Below, one piece after another: positions 62,840 through 64,000 of a DNA stretch of 64,000 bases (positions are counted from its first letter, which is position 1; each line of letters opens with the position of its first letter). Position numbers and translations under genes: made by a program. Origin of the DNA: Leucocoprinus leucothites (lineage: Eukaryota > Basidiomycota > Agaricomycetes > Agaricales > Agaricaceae); the NCBI GenBank assembly GCA_013368445.1, contig JAACJO010000004.1, positions 1,612,001 through 1,676,000 on the forward strand, in the 5' to 3' direction. Below the pieces are notes generated by a model that did not search any database, was not told where the DNA came from, and saw only the letters and a program-made list of their open reading frames with translations.

Positions 62840-64000
62840 ATGCCGCCAAACTCAAGTTCCAATGGACAGTCTATGCAAACCTCCGTAGCGCTCAACAGCC
62901 AGCTAATGGTATGAGTAATGAGGACTACGTATGATACATAGATTTTAATTCGGTTTTGACAGTCCAAATACAAGCCAGCTAAGATATTCAAGAATGCTAT
63001 AGACAACCCACCACCGCCTACCACGTCGACAGCACAACGTGCAAGTAATGGACCCAGACATATTACAGGGATGACTTTTGACGATAGAGGGGATACAATT
63101 GTAACGGCCGCGGAAGACGAAACCTTCCGCCTGTGGAATTGCAAAACTGGCAAGCAAGTTCTTTTGTGTGATAACCAAGAACTGTTCTCATTGACTACCT
63201 TAGAGCTATTAAGACTCTACACTCGAAAAAATACGGCGTAGACCTTCCTCGGTTTACCCACAAGAACACCGCTATTATCTATGCCTCAACGAAGGAGGAT
63301 GACTCGATCCGTTACCATTCACTCCACGACAATAAATATCTATGTTACTTTAGAGGTCACAAGGGCCGGGTCATCTCGATGGACGTATCACCGATTGACG
63401 ATGGTTTCATGTCTGGGTCAATGGACAAGACCGTCAGACTATGGGACTTACGCTCCCCGTTATGCCGGGGCCTTCTGACACTGCCTGCTCCACCCATCGT
63501 CGCTTACGACGCGTCTGGTCTGGTTTTCGCAGTAGCTGTCAATTACTACTCCCGTATCCTTCTATACGATCAAGCAAATTTCGACAAGGCTCCTTTCCTA
63601 ACCATCACACTTGAGGACCCCACACTCGCACAAATCAGTTACCCTCCGCGTCCCATCTTCATTACATCACTCGCCTTCTCCTCAAATGGCAAATATCTCC
63701 TCGTCGGTTGCTCAGGAGATGCACACTATATAATGGACGCGTTTGAAGGGCATCTACTGGCCAAGTTGGAGGGCCATGCCGGTCTGGAGCGTAGAAGCAT
63801 GTCGTCTCCACCAAGTATCGAACCTGCGAAGGGAAGTAGTGGTGAAGAAGTTGGTTGGACACCTGATAGTAGATTTGTGATTGGTGGAAGCTTGGATGGG
63901 AGGATTTTGATCTGGGACGCGCAAAATCTGCCCCAGCGGACGGGACCTGTGGATCTGAAGACACAGCCGCATAAATTGCATCCTATAGTCGGATTGGATG
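62840..64000 (+). CDS. SWD2: WD40 protein SWD2/WDR82, partial at the window end
   Basis: Subunit shared by the COMPASS (Set1) histone H3K4 methyltransferase and the mRNA 3'-end processing machinery. Start MPPNSSSNGQSMQTSVALNS at 62840, then after an intron SKYKPAKIFKNAIDNPPPP. WD repeats: ITGMTFDDRGDTIVTAAEDE with FRLWNCKTGK; after a second intron (about 63164-63219) TLHSKKYGVDLPRFTHKN, which is the family signature; then CYFRGHKGRVISMDVSPIDD, GSMDKTVRLWDLRS, and FITSLAFSSNGKYLLVGCSG. The gene continues past 64000, so the last repeats are missing. The second intron's donor (GTTCTT) is weak but keeps the frame. Confidence 0.9.

Overview
The window is nuclear DNA from a fungus, most likely a mushroom-forming basidiomycete (Agaricomycetes). 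Genes are dense and cut by many introns of about 45-70 nt with GT-AG ends. The gene set is fungal: alpha-aminoadipate lysine synthesis, a hybrid histidine kinase, dolichol kinase, and a basidiomycete-type sesquiterpene synthase. The species cannot be named from sequence alone. All exon limits were read by eye from splice signals and frame, so small errors are expected.

Layout: NUP159/NUP214-like nucleoporin (-, 50-6228); SH3 protein (+, 6623-7509); CoA-diphosphatase Nudix enzyme (+, 7880-8897); unrecognised coiled-coil protein (+, 9216-10700); fused BIO3-BIO1 biotin enzyme carrying a one-base frameshift (+, 11229-13829); secreted BBE-type FAD oxidoreductase (+, 14521-16581); VPS34 PI3-kinase (-, 16642-19811); secreted ThuA-like protein (-, 20076-21384); class A DnaJ (-, 21917-23781); NSUN5/RCM1 rRNA methyltransferase (+, 24298-26118); BBP/SF1 (-, 26413-28208); XPB/SSL2 helicase (+, 28425-31809); atypical bZIP (+, 32336-33493); uracil-DNA glycosylase (-, 34193-35813); dolichol kinase (+, 36175-39466); GAF hybrid histidine kinase (+, 40170-46770); homocitrate synthase (-, 47718-49594); ZNHIT1/VPS71 (-, 50634-51331); cystathionine beta-lyase joined in frame to mevalonate kinase (+, 51621-55159); sesquiterpene synthase (-, 57177-58421); RPB5 (-, 61813-62713); SWD2/WDR82 (+, from 62840, running off the end).

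Most genes are housekeeping: nuclear pore, splicing, transcription and repair, chromatin, glycosylation, membrane traffic, and lysine, methionine, biotin and isoprenoid metabolism. Six pairs are head to head and share short promoters. The accessory part is the terpene synthase, set between about 2.0 kb and 3.4 kb without recognisable genes.

The most notable observations are the uninterrupted frame joining cystathionine beta-lyase to mevalonate kinase, with a possible 50-nt optional intron at the joint; two genes whose start codon is assembled only by splicing; a frameshift in the biotin fusion enzyme; two GC-AG introns; a bZIP without the invariant Asn; and a histidine kinase with a degenerate receiver ahead of its normal one.
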